Positions 17,151-25,178 of a stretch of 64,000 bases of DNA are shown here, piece by piece. The notes under the pieces were generated by a model. That model ran no database searches. It saw only the letters and a program-made list of their open reading frames with translations, and was not told the DNA's origin. The translations under genes and the position numbers were made by a program. Origin of the DNA: Amycolatopsis sp. FDAARGOS 1241 (GTDB lineage: Bacteria > Actinomycetota > Actinomycetes > Mycobacteriales > Pseudonocardiaceae); assembly GCF_016889705.1 (NCBI RefSeq), contig NZ_CP069526.1, forward strand, positions 3,038,001-3,102,000, given 5' to 3'. How positions within the stretch are numbered: the stretch's first letter is position 1; every line of letters begins with the position of its first letter.

Positions 17151-20100
17151 CCCTCACCGCGGACCACGCCGGGAGCACCACCACCGACGACGCCGGCGCC
17201 CTAGTGGCGTGCGTCGCCGAGGTGAGCCACGCCCCGTCTCCGACCCCGGTCGCCGACCGCGCCCTCTTCTGGTCCGGCCTCGGCGCGAGCGAGCGCACGC
17301 TCCTGCAGGTGCTCGCCGAAACGGCCGAGCGCCACCCCAACGCCGCCGCCGTCGACGACGGCACCACCACCCTGACCTACCGCCGCCTGCTCGAAGAGAT
17401 CGACGCCTACGCCCGCCGCCTGCGGGCCCACGGGGTCGGCCTCGGCGACCGCGTCGGTGTGCGCATCTCCTCCGGCACGGCCGAGCTGTACGTCGCGATC
17501 CTCGCCACCCTGTCCGTCGGCGCCGCCTACGTGCCGGTCGACGCGGACGATCCGAACGAGCGTGCCGAGCTGGTGTTCGGCGAAGCCGGCGTAGCCGCCG
17601 TCGCGACCGACGGCACCATCTCCGTCACCGGGGCCCCTGGCGGTCGGGAAGGCAGGCCCGGACCGGCCGACGACGCCTGGATCATCTTCACCTCCGGCTC
17701 CACCGGCAAGCCCAAGGGCGTCGCTGTCACGCACGCCTCGGCCGCGGCCTTCGTCGACGCCGAGGCGCAGCTGTTCCTCACCGACGAGCCCGTCGGCCCC
17801 GGCGACCGCGTGCTCGCGGGCCTGAGCGTCGCGTTCGACGCCTCCTGCGAGGAGATGTGGCTCGCGTGGCGGCACGGCGCCTGCCTGGTGCCCGCGCCGC
17901 GCGCGCTGGTGCGCACCGGCGTCGACCTGGGCCCGTGGCTGATCGCGCAGCGCATCACCGTCGTGTCCACTGTGCCGACGCTCGCCGCGCTGTGGCCGGC
18001 CGACGCGCTCGAGGACGTGCGCCTGCTGATCTTCGGCGGCGAGGCGTGCCCGCCGGAGCTGGCCGAGCGCGTGGCCGTCGAAGGTCGCGAGGTGTGGAAC
18101 ACCTACGGCCCCACCGAGGCCACCGTCGTCGCCTGCGCCGCCCAGCTGACGGGGGAGGGGCCGGTGCGCATCGGCCTGCCGCTCGCGGGCTGGCAGCTGG
18201 CTGTGGTCAACGAGGCGGGCGAGCCGGTCCCCATGGGCGAGACCGGTGAACTCGTGATCGGCGGCGTCGGCCTGGCGCGCTACCTCGACGCCGAGAAGGA
18301 CGCGCAGAAGTTCGCACCGCTGCCCGCTCTGGGCTGGCAGCGCGCCTACCGCAGCGGCGACCTGGTCCGCGCCGAAGCCGAGGGCCTGCTGTTCCTCGGC
18401 CGGCTCGACGAGCAGGTCAAGCTCGGGGGCCGGCGCATCGAGCTCGGTGAGGTCGACGCCGCGCTGCGGGCGCTGCCCGGTGTACAGGGAGCGGCCGCCG
18501 CGATCCGCCGCACCAGGGCGGGCAACCAGGTCCTGGTCGGCTACGTCGTGCCGAGCGCCGGCAGCGAGTTCGCGGCCGACCGCGCCGCGACCCGGCTGCG
18601 CGAGCAGCTCCCGGCCGCGCTGGTGCCGTTGCTCGCGGTGATCGACGACCTGCCCACGCGCACGTCGGGCAAGGTCGACCGCGCCGCGCTGCCCTGGCCT
18701 CTGTCCACTGTGGACGCAAATGAGGCGGGCCTGTCCGCCACCGAGGCGTGGCTGGCCGAAGGCTGGTCGGAGATCCTCGGCGTGACCGCGGCGGACCCGA
18801 AGGCCGACTTCTTCACCCACGGCGGCGGCAGCCTCACGGCCGCGCAGCTCATCGCGCGCATCCGCACGCGCCACCCCGAGGTGTCGGTCACCGACATCTA
18901 CACGCACCCGAAGCTCGGGGCGCTCGCGTCGATGCTCGACGCGCTCAGCGGCGCGGAGACCGAGCGCCGTGACGTCAAGCCCACGCCGCGGCGCGCGGGT
19001 GTGCTCCAGACCCTGCTGATGGTCCCGCTCATGGGCCTCGTCGGCCTGCGCTGGGCGACGCTCGCCGCGGCGCTGTCGAACGTGCTGGCGCTGCTCGGGT
19101 TCGCCTGGGCGCCGACGCTGAACTGGGGCTGGGTCGCGCTCGCGTGGCTGGTGCTGTTCAGCCCGGCCGGTCGCATCGCGATCGCGGCCGGCGGCGCGCG
19201 CGTGCTGCTCTCGGGGGTGCTGCCCGGCAGCTACCCGCGCGGTGGCAGCGTGCACCTTCGCTTGTGGACTGCGGAGAAGCTCGCCGAGTTCAGCGGCGCC
19301 GACAGCATCGCGGGCGCGTCGTGGATGACGACGTATGCGAAGGCGCTCGGCGCCCGCGTGGGCAAGGACGTGGACCTGCACTCGCCGCCGCCAGTCACCG
19401 GTTTCCTCAAGCTGGGCCGTGGCGCCGCCGTCGAGCCCGAGGTGGACCTGTCCGGCCACTGGGTCGACGGCGACCTCGTGCACATCGGCAAGATCCGCAT
19501 CGGCGCGGAAGCCCGCGTCGGTTCGCGCAGCACGCTGTTCCCCGGTGCCCGCATCGGCAAGGGCGCGGAGATCGCCGCCGGGTCGGCCGTGCGTGGCGCC
19601 GTGCCGGCCGGGCAGCGCTGGGCGGGCTCGCCCGCCGTCCGCGCGGGCAAAGACGCGAAGGACGCGCTGAAGTGGCCGTCGAGCCGCCCGCCGCGTTCGC
19701 GGTTCTGGGCGACCGTCTACGGCGCGACGTCGCTCGTGCTCGGCTTCCTGCCCGGGCTGGCGGCGCTACCGGGCGTGGCGGTGCTGGGCTACGCGATCTG
19801 GGGCTCGCCGAACCTGGTCGATGCCGCCAAGAGCGCACTGGCCTTCACCCCGGTCGCGACCGTGGCCTACTTCCTCACCTACGCGCTGCTGGTGCTCGCC
19901 GGCGTGCGCTTGCTGGGCGTGCGCCTGGTCGAGGGATACCACCCGGTGCACGGCCGCGTCGCGTGGCAGGTGTGGGCGACCGAACGGCTCATGGGCATGG
20001 CCCGCGAAGGCTTGTTCCCCTTGTACGCCAGCCTGTTCACGCCGGTGTGGCTGCGGCTGCTCGGCGCGAAGGTGGGCCGGGGCGTCGAAGCTTCGACCGT

Positions 20101-21085
20101 GCTCGCACTGCCGAAGATGACCAAGGTCGACAGCGGCGCGTTCCTCGCCGACGACACGATGGTCGCGACCTACGAGCTCGGGCACGGCTGGCTGCACGTC
20201 GCACCCGCGCGGATCGGCAAGCAGGCGTTCCTCGGCAACTCCGGCATGACCGCGCCGGGCCGGTCGGTGCCGAAACGCGGTCTCGTGGGCGTGCTGTCCT
20301 CGACGCCGGCGAAGGCCAAGAAGGGCTCGTCCTACCTCGGCATGCCGCCGCTGCCCGTGCGCCGCGCGATCGGTGAGGCCGACACGAGCCGCACCTACAC
20401 GCCGGCGCTGCACCTCAAAGCCGCGCGCGCGTTCGTGGAGCTGTGCCGGATCGTGCCGGTGATGTGCGGGGTCGCCCTCACGGCCGGCGTCGCGTTCGGC
20501 CTGCTGGCGATCGCGCGGCAGGCCGGTTTCCTGATCGCCGCGCTGCTGGCCGGGCCGGTGCTGCTGGCCGCCGGGACCGTCGCGGCGCTCACCGCGACCG
20601 TGGTGAAGTGGCTGCTGGTCGGGAAGTTCCGCGAGATCGACCACCCGTTGTGGAGCTCGTTCGTGTGGCGCAACGAGCTGGCCGACACGTTCGTCGAGGC
20701 GCTCGCCGTGCCGTGGCTGATCGGTTCGATCGGCGGCACGCCGCTGCTCACGAGCTGGCTGCGCACCATGGGCGTGAAGATCGGCCGCGGGGTGTGGCTC
20801 GAGACGTACTGGCTGCCCGAGGCGGACCTCGTGCGCCTCGGCGACGGTGCGACGATCAACCGTGGCTGCGTGGTCCAGACCCATCTCTTCCACGACCGGA
20901 TCATGAGCATGTCCCGTGTGGAACTCGGCGAGGGCGCGACGCTGGGCCCGCACGGCATCGTGCTGCCGGGCGCGAGCATCGGCGCCCGCACGACCGTGGG
21001 CCCGGGTTCGCTGGTCACGCGCGGCGACGCGGTGCCCGCCGACACGCGCTGGCTCGGCAACCCGATCTCGGCCTGGCGTCGGTGA
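17147..21085 (+). CDS. Pls/PosA-type membrane NRPS (epsilon-poly-lysine synthetase-like)
   Basis: The 1,312-residue protein matches epsilon-poly-L-lysine synthetase in length and layout. The adenylation domain covers about residues 45-520: IIFTSGSTGKPKG from 179, FDASCEEMW from 230, TYGPTEATV, YRSGDLV near 401 and TSGKVDR near 506. A carrier domain follows with the phosphopantetheine Ser562 in HGGGSL. After ~620 come six hydrophobic segments in three pairs, separating three soluble domains with hexapeptide-repeat character such as LGEGATLGPHGIVLPGASIG. No condensation or thioesterase domain exists. Aligning the binding pocket to GrsA by eye gives DAESIGTVVK, close to the bacitracin lysine code as I remember it. 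The product is therefore probably a short or long homopolymer of Lys or a similar cationic amino acid. The start is coupled to a leader ORF. Confidence 0.9.
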   Translation: MTLTADHAGSTTTDDAGALVACVAEVSHAPSPTPVADRALFWSGLGASERTLLQVLAETAERHPNAAAVDDGTTTLTYRRLLEEIDAYARRLRAHGVGLGDRVGVRISSGTAELYVAILATLSVGAAYVPVDADDPNERAELVFGEAGVAAVATDGTISVTGAPGGREGRPGPADDAWIIFTSGSTGKPKGVAVTHASAAAFVDAEAQLFLTDEPVGPGDRVLAGLSVAFDASCEEMWLAWRHGACLVPAPRALVRTGVDLGPWLIAQRITVVSTVPTLAALWPADALEDVRLLIFGGEACPPELAERVAVEGREVWNTYGPTEATVVACAAQLTGEGPVRIGLPLAGWQLAVVNEAGEPVPMGETGELVIGGVGLARYLDAEKDAQKFAPLPALGWQRAYRSGDLVRAEAEGLLFLGRLDEQVKLGGRRIELGEVDAALRALPGVQGAAAAIRRTRAGNQVLVGYVVPSAGSEFAADRAATRLREQLPAALVPLLAVIDDLPTRTSGKVDRAALPWPLSTVDANEAGLSATEAWLAEGWSEILGVTAADPKADFFTHGGGSLTAAQLIARIRTRHPEVSVTDIYTHPKLGALASMLDALSGAETERRDVKPTPRRAGVLQTLLMVPLMGLVGLRWATLAAALSNVLALLGFAWAPTLNWGWVALAWLVLFSPAGRIAIAAGGARVLLSGVLPGSYPRGGSVHLRLWTAEKLAEFSGADSIAGASWMTTYAKALGARVGKDVDLHSPPPVTGFLKLGRGAAVEPEVDLSGHWVDGDLVHIGKIRIGAEARVGSRSTLFPGARIGKGAEIAAGSAVRGAVPAGQRWAGSPAVRAGKDAKDALKWPSSRPPRSRFWATVYGATSLVLGFLPGLAALPGVAVLGYAIWGSPNLVDAAKSALAFTPVATVAYFLTYALLVLAGVRLLGVRLVEGYHPVHGRVAWQVWATERLMGMAREGLFPLYASLFTPVWLRLLGAKVGRGVEASTVLALPKMTKVDSGAFLADDTMVATYELGHGWLHVAPARIGKQAFLGNSGMTAPGRSVPKRGLVGVLSSTPAKAKKGSSYLGMPPLPVRRAIGEADTSRTYTPALHLKAARAFVELCRIVPVMCGVALTAGVAFGLLAIARQAGFLIAALLAGPVLLAAGTVAALTATVVKWLLVGKFREIDHPLWSSFVWRNELADTFVEALAVPWLIGSIGGTPLLTSWLRTMGVKIGRGVWLETYWLPEADLVRLGDGATINRGCVVQTHLFHDRIMSMSRVELGEGATLGPHGIVLPGASIGARTTVGPGSLVTRGDAVPADTRWLGNPISAWRR

Positions 21086-21167
21086 GCCCGTAACCGTTGC
21101 GGCGGCCGGAGATCCGCGCGATATTTCCGGGAGAAGACGACCACACCGAAAGCGGGGTTCTGCGCGC

Positions 21168-22589
21168 GTGACCTCCTCGAAGGCTGCCGTGCCGGCACCC
21201 GGCGCGGAAACCTCCGGAGACTCGTACCTGCCCGGCCACGGCAACGGTGGCTACCACGTCCGGCACTACGACCTCGACCTCGACTACCGCGTCGCCCCCA
21301 ACCGGCTGTCCGGTACCGCGGTGCTCACCTGCGTCGCGACGCAGGCGCTGTCGCGGTTCACGCTCGACCTCGGCGAGTTCCGCGTCTCCCGGGTGCTCGT
21401 GGACGGCAAGCCGGCGAAGTTCGCGCGGCGGGCGCTGAAGCTGCAGGTGAAGCCGGCCAAGTCCGTGCCCGCGGGCACGGAGTTCCAGGTCGAGGTGCGC
21501 TATGTCGGCAACCCACGGCCGGTGCCCAGCCGGTGGGGCGACATCGGCTGGGACGAGCTCACCGACGGCGCACTCGTAGCGAGCCAGCCGATCGGCGCGC
21601 CGTCGTGGTTCCCGTGCAACGACCACCCGGCGGACAAGGCGAGCTACCGCGTGGCGGTGAGTACGTCGTCGACCTACCTGGTGGCGGTGACGGGGAATCT
21701 CGTGTCGCGCACCCAGTCGGCCAGCACGGCGCAGTGGGTGTTCGAGCGGCCGGAGCCGACGGCGACGTACTTGATGAGCGTGCAGATCGGGCGCTACGAC
21801 GACGTCGAGCTCGTGGCCGGCGCCGGCGCGGGCTGGTTGTCGCACCCCGAGGCGCGTTCGTTCCGGCTGCGCCTGGGGTTCGGCCGCGGCAATGGTGTCG
21901 AGTCCGTGGCGACGACCGTGCCACAGCGGGCGGCGGTGCCGCCGCGGCTGCGCAAGGCGTTCGCGCGGGACTTCGGCCGCCAGGGCCGGATGATGGACGC
22001 GCTGCAGCGCTGGTACGGGCCGTACCCGTTCGGCGAGTACGTGGTGGTCGTGACCGACGACGAGCTCGACGACCCCATCGAAGCGCAGGGCATGGCGATC
22101 TTCGGTGCCAACCACGTGGACGGCAAGCGCACTTACGAGCGGCTCGTGGTGCACGAACTCGCGCACCAGTGGTTCGGCAACAGCCTCACGGTCGCCGACT
22201 GGCGCCACATCTGGCTCAACGAGGGCTTCGCGACCTACACCGAGTGGCTGTGGTCCGAGGAGGCCGGCGGTGAGCCGGCGGCCGCGTTCGCCCGCTGGTG
22301 GCACGCGCGGATCAAGACCAAGCCGGCCGATGTGCGGATCAGCGACCCGGGCGTGGGGCGGATGTTCGACGAGCGCGTGTACAAGCGCGGCGCGCTCACG
22401 CTGCACGCGTTGCGCGGCGAGATCGGCGACGCGGCCTTCTTCGCGCTGGTGAAGGCCTGGGCCGCGGAGCGCCGGCACGCGACGGTGAGCACGGAGCAGT
22501 TCGTGACGGCCGCGGAGGCGTTCGCGGGGCGTTCGCTGCGGGAGTTCTTCACGGGATGGCTGGAGACTCCGGCGCTGCCCCCGCTGTGA
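21168..22589 (+). CDS. M1-family zinc metallopeptidase
   Basis: The 473-residue cytoplasmic enzyme has an N-terminal beta-sandwich (YDLDLDYRVAPNRLSG) and a thermolysin-like catalytic domain. Zinc ligands are His329 and His333 in HELAHQWFG and Glu352 in WLNEGFATY, with the HEXXH-x18-E spacing of gluzincins. The exopeptidase motif GAMEN is replaced by EAQGMAIFG, which is usual for this bacterial subgroup as far as I recall. The protein ends after the catalytic and a short helical region, shorter than full aminopeptidase N. It lies 82 bases after the Pls-like NRPS in the same direction. The epsilon-polylysine-degrading enzyme of Streptomyces albulus is a zinc aminopeptidase, so a role in trimming the polymer or self-protection is a reasonable guess. 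Confidence 0.92.
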   Translation: MTSSKAAVPAPGAETSGDSYLPGHGNGGYHVRHYDLDLDYRVAPNRLSGTAVLTCVATQALSRFTLDLGEFRVSRVLVDGKPAKFARRALKLQVKPAKSVPAGTEFQVEVRYVGNPRPVPSRWGDIGWDELTDGALVASQPIGAPSWFPCNDHPADKASYRVAVSTSSTYLVAVTGNLVSRTQSASTAQWVFERPEPTATYLMSVQIGRYDDVELVAGAGAGWLSHPEARSFRLRLGFGRGNGVESVATTVPQRAAVPPRLRKAFARDFGRQGRMMDALQRWYGPYPFGEYVVVVTDDELDDPIEAQGMAIFGANHVDGKRTYERLVVHELAHQWFGNSLTVADWRHIWLNEGFATYTEWLWSEEAGGEPAAAFARWWHARIKTKPADVRISDPGVGRMFDERVYKRGALTLHALRGEIGDAAFFALVKAWAAERRHATVSTEQFVTAAEAFAGRSLREFFTGWLETPALPPL

Positions 22590-22646
22590 CCGGTTCCGCC
22601 GGAGGCCCGCGGCGGGCACAATGGCGGCCTGACGAAGGGGGCGTCC

Positions 22647-23504
22647 ATGACGTGGCCGGGTCCACCGCGACGAGGTGGGACAACGTGGGTCTGGGTCCTC
22701 GCGGCCGTGGTGGTGCTCGTCACGGCCTTCGGGATCACCGCGTTCGTGACGCCGGGGTTCCTCCGGCCCGCCGCCTCCGTGTCGGGTCTCGGACAGCTCG
22801 TGCGGGGCGCGCACGGGATCACTCCACCGGCCACGCCGCCGGCCACGAGCGAAGGCCCGCCGGTGTCCATCCCGTCGGCGCGCACACCCGAGCCGCACCG
22901 GACGCAGGCGCTGGCGGACCCGTCGGACTGCAGCTACCCGCCCGACCCGGCCGCTGCCGCGGGCAAGACCGCCACTCCGCCGGCCGCCGGGCCGGAGCCC
23001 GCGAGCGGCACCGTCGGCGTCGACCTGCGCACCACAGCCGGCGACATCGGGCTGACGCTCGACCGCGCGCTCGCGCCGTGCACGGTGGCGAGCTTCGTGG
23101 CGCTGGCGAAGCAGGGCTTCTACACCGGCACCAGCTGCCATCGGCTCGGCACGACCGACCTGCAGATGCTGCAGTGCGGCGACCCGCTGGGCGACGGCAC
23201 GGGCGGGCCCGGCTACACCGTGCCGGACGAGTTCTTCCCGGAGCTGACCTACGGCCGCGGCCTTGTCGCGCTCGCCAACACCGGCCAGCCCGGCTCCGGC
23301 GGCAGCCAGTTCTTCATGATGTTCGGCGACACCCCGATCCCACCGTCGTACACCGTCTTCGGCACCATTTCCGACGCCGGCTTGGCGGTCCTGGACAAGA
23401 TCGCGCGCGGCGGCGTGGACACCTCGGGCCCAGGCGCCTACGGCGACGGCACCGGCCCGCCGAACATCCCGGTCGACTTCACCGCGGTGTTCGTTCAGAG
23501 CTGA
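22647..23504 (+). CDS. Membrane-anchored cyclophilin-type peptidyl-prolyl isomerase
   Basis: The 285-residue protein has one N-terminal membrane segment (WVWVLAAVVVLVTAFGITAF) and a Pro/Ala-rich linker to about residue 120. A cyclophilin domain follows: FVALAKQGFYTGTSCHRL, GGPGYTVPDEF, GLVALANTGQPGSGGSQFF. The orientation places the isomerase domain outside the membrane, where it would assist folding of secreted proteins. The active-site Arg normally found in FHRVI is replaced by the context CHRLGTT, which is common in actinobacterial membrane cyclophilins. It is a separate unit downstream of the M1 peptidase. Confidence 0.9.
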   Translation: MTWPGPPRRGGTTWVWVLAAVVVLVTAFGITAFVTPGFLRPAASVSGLGQLVRGAHGITPPATPPATSEGPPVSIPSARTPEPHRTQALADPSDCSYPPDPAAAAGKTATPPAAGPEPASGTVGVDLRTTAGDIGLTLDRALAPCTVASFVALAKQGFYTGTSCHRLGTTDLQMLQCGDPLGDGTGGPGYTVPDEFFPELTYGRGLVALANTGQPGSGGSQFFMMFGDTPIPPSYTVFGTISDAGLAVLDKIARGGVDTSGPGAYGDGTGPPNIPVDFTAVFVQS

Positions 23505-23577
23505 CCACTCGGCGTCACCGGGTCCGTCACGCATCCGGCGGCTGCGGCGCCGGCGCGCGGCGCGGCAGGCTCGCCGG

Positions 23578-25116
23578 ATGGCAAACCGGCTCCGGCAACG
23601 GCAGGTCAACCAGGCGCTCATGGGTATTCCGAGACGCGCGGAGTCCTCGGACCGGGTCACGCTGACGCGGACGTTCGTGGCCGCGGGCTCGTTCTCGGCG
23701 ATGCTGCACTCCAGCGACCACCAGGTCCTCTACGGCCGCCGCGGCGCGGGCAAGACCCACGCGTTGCTGCACCTGAGCGACCTCGTCGACCGTGCCGGCG
23801 ACGTCGCGGTGTACCTCGACCTGCGCACGCTCGGCAGCGCGGGCGGCCTGTACTCCGACAGCGGGCTCCCCGCGGCCGTGCAGGGTACCCAGCTGCTCGT
23901 CGACACGATCGAAGCGGTGCACGAAGAACTGCTCGCGGTGGCCGTCGAACGCGAGCTGGGCGACCCGGACACTCTGCTGCCTGCGCTCGACGCGCTCGCC
24001 GAGGCGGCCACGGCCGTGGAAGTGGTGGGGGAAGTGGAGCGCGAGACGAAGGCGAGCTCCGCCGAAGAGGTGACTCACGGGCTCGAGCTCGGCCTGCCGC
24101 CCACGGCGCGGGTGTCGGTGGGGCACAGGCGTTCTGCCACTGGGGAGAGCCGGCTGCGGCGTTCGGGAACGGAGCGTCACCGGGTGGTGTTCGGCCCGCT
24201 CGGGCGCGCGCTGCGCGCCGTGACGCGGGCGCTGACGGGCCGGCGGATGTGGCTGCTGCTGGACGAGTGGAGCTCGCTGCCGCGGCAGTTGCAGCCGTTG
24301 CTCGCCGACCTGCTGCGCCGTAGCTTCTTGCCCACACCGGGGATCACGGTGAAGATCGCGGCCATCGAACGCCGGTCGCGGTTCCGGGCCGGGCTCGCCG
24401 ACGGTGATCACCTGGGTATCGAAGTCGGGGCGGACGCGGCGTCGGCCGTGAGCCTCGACGACCTCATGATCCTCGACGACGCCCGCACGCGCGCCCAGGA
24501 GTTCTTCGCGCAGCTGTTCTTCAACCACGCCGCCGCGCGGCTGGTGGCGATGCTGCCGTCGCCGCCGGGCGACGCGGCCGCGTTCGTCGCGGAAGCCTTT
24601 CGCGGCAGTGCGTTCGGCGAGCTCGTGCGCGCGGCCGAAGGCGTGCCGCGCGACGCGATCAACATCGCGGCGTTGTCGGCCCAGCACGCGCACGACCAGC
24701 CCATCGGCGTGCGCGACGTGCGCCTCGCCGCGCGGGACTGGTTCCTGCGTGACAAGCAGAGCGCCATCTCCGGCGACGAAGCCGCGACCGCCTTGCTGCG
24801 GAAGCTGGTCGACGAGGTCGTCGGACGGCGCCGCTCCCGCACGTTCCTGCTCGACCGCGCACCCGGTCCGCGCCACGAGCTCATCGCGGACCTCTACGAC
24901 GCGCGGCTGCTCCACGTCCTGCGCCGCGGCTTGGCCGACCAGCACCGCCCCGGGACGTTGTACGACGGGTTCGCCATCGACTACGGCTGCTACGTGGCCT
25001 TGCTGCTGGGCGAGGACTCCCGCCGGCCGCGCGGGTCGTGGCTGACGCTGCCGAAGGGCGTGCCACCGGACGGATTCTGCCTGGCGCGCGAAGCGGTGGA
25101 TCTGGACCGGCTGTGA
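23578..25116 (+). CDS. Orphan P-loop ATPase of unknown function
   Basis: I do not recognise a named family. The 512-residue protein shows a Walker A motif GRRGAGKTHA at 53-62 and a Walker B motif MWLLLDEWSS near 224. A sensor-like stretch (GITVKIAAIERRSRF) and a helical C-terminal region with a winged-helix-like character follow. The general plan resembles ORC1/Cdc6-like or STAND-type AAA+ ATPases. Residues 130-205 form a poorly conserved insert between the A and B motifs. It has no partner gene in the same direction and lies between a cyclophilin and the hydroxyquinol genes. No ribosome binding site is obvious before the ATG. Confidence 0.8.
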   Translation: MANRLRQRQVNQALMGIPRRAESSDRVTLTRTFVAAGSFSAMLHSSDHQVLYGRRGAGKTHALLHLSDLVDRAGDVAVYLDLRTLGSAGGLYSDSGLPAAVQGTQLLVDTIEAVHEELLAVAVERELGDPDTLLPALDALAEAATAVEVVGEVERETKASSAEEVTHGLELGLPPTARVSVGHRRSATGESRLRRSGTERHRVVFGPLGRALRAVTRALTGRRMWLLLDEWSSLPRQLQPLLADLLRRSFLPTPGITVKIAAIERRSRFRAGLADGDHLGIEVGADAASAVSLDDLMILDDARTRAQEFFAQLFFNHAAARLVAMLPSPPGDAAAFVAEAFRGSAFGELVRAAEGVPRDAINIAALSAQHAHDQPIGVRDVRLAARDWFLRDKQSAISGDEAATALLRKLVDEVVGRRRSRTFLLDRAPGPRHELIADLYDARLLHVLRRGLADQHRPGTLYDGFAIDYGCYVALLLGEDSRRPRGSWLTLPKGVPPDGFCLAREAVDLDRL

Positions 25117-25121
25117 AAGAA

Positions 25122-25163
25122 GTCCGCCCGTGGGGCCGGGAAAGGCCGGCTCCACGGGCGGAC
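25122..25163. terminator. Bidirectional terminator hairpin
   Basis: The 12-base arms GTCCGCCCGTGG (25122-25133) and their complement (25152-25163) enclose an inner GGCCGG/CCGGCC-containing loop. On the minus strand the stem is followed by TTCTTT, so it fits the end of the flavin monooxygenase transcript. It may also stop the converging ATPase transcript. Confidence 0.65.
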
Positions 25164-25178
25164 ACACGGGGAGACCGC

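Noticed and set aside
14978..17167. Long open frame on the minus strand opposite der and the repeat
   Set aside because: It is antisense to der, has His/Arg/Gly-rich shadow composition, and shows no family motif.
17201..19483. Long minus-strand open frame opposite the NRPS
   Set aside because: It lies wholly opposite the adenylation and carrier domains and has the usual composition of a high-GC shadow frame.
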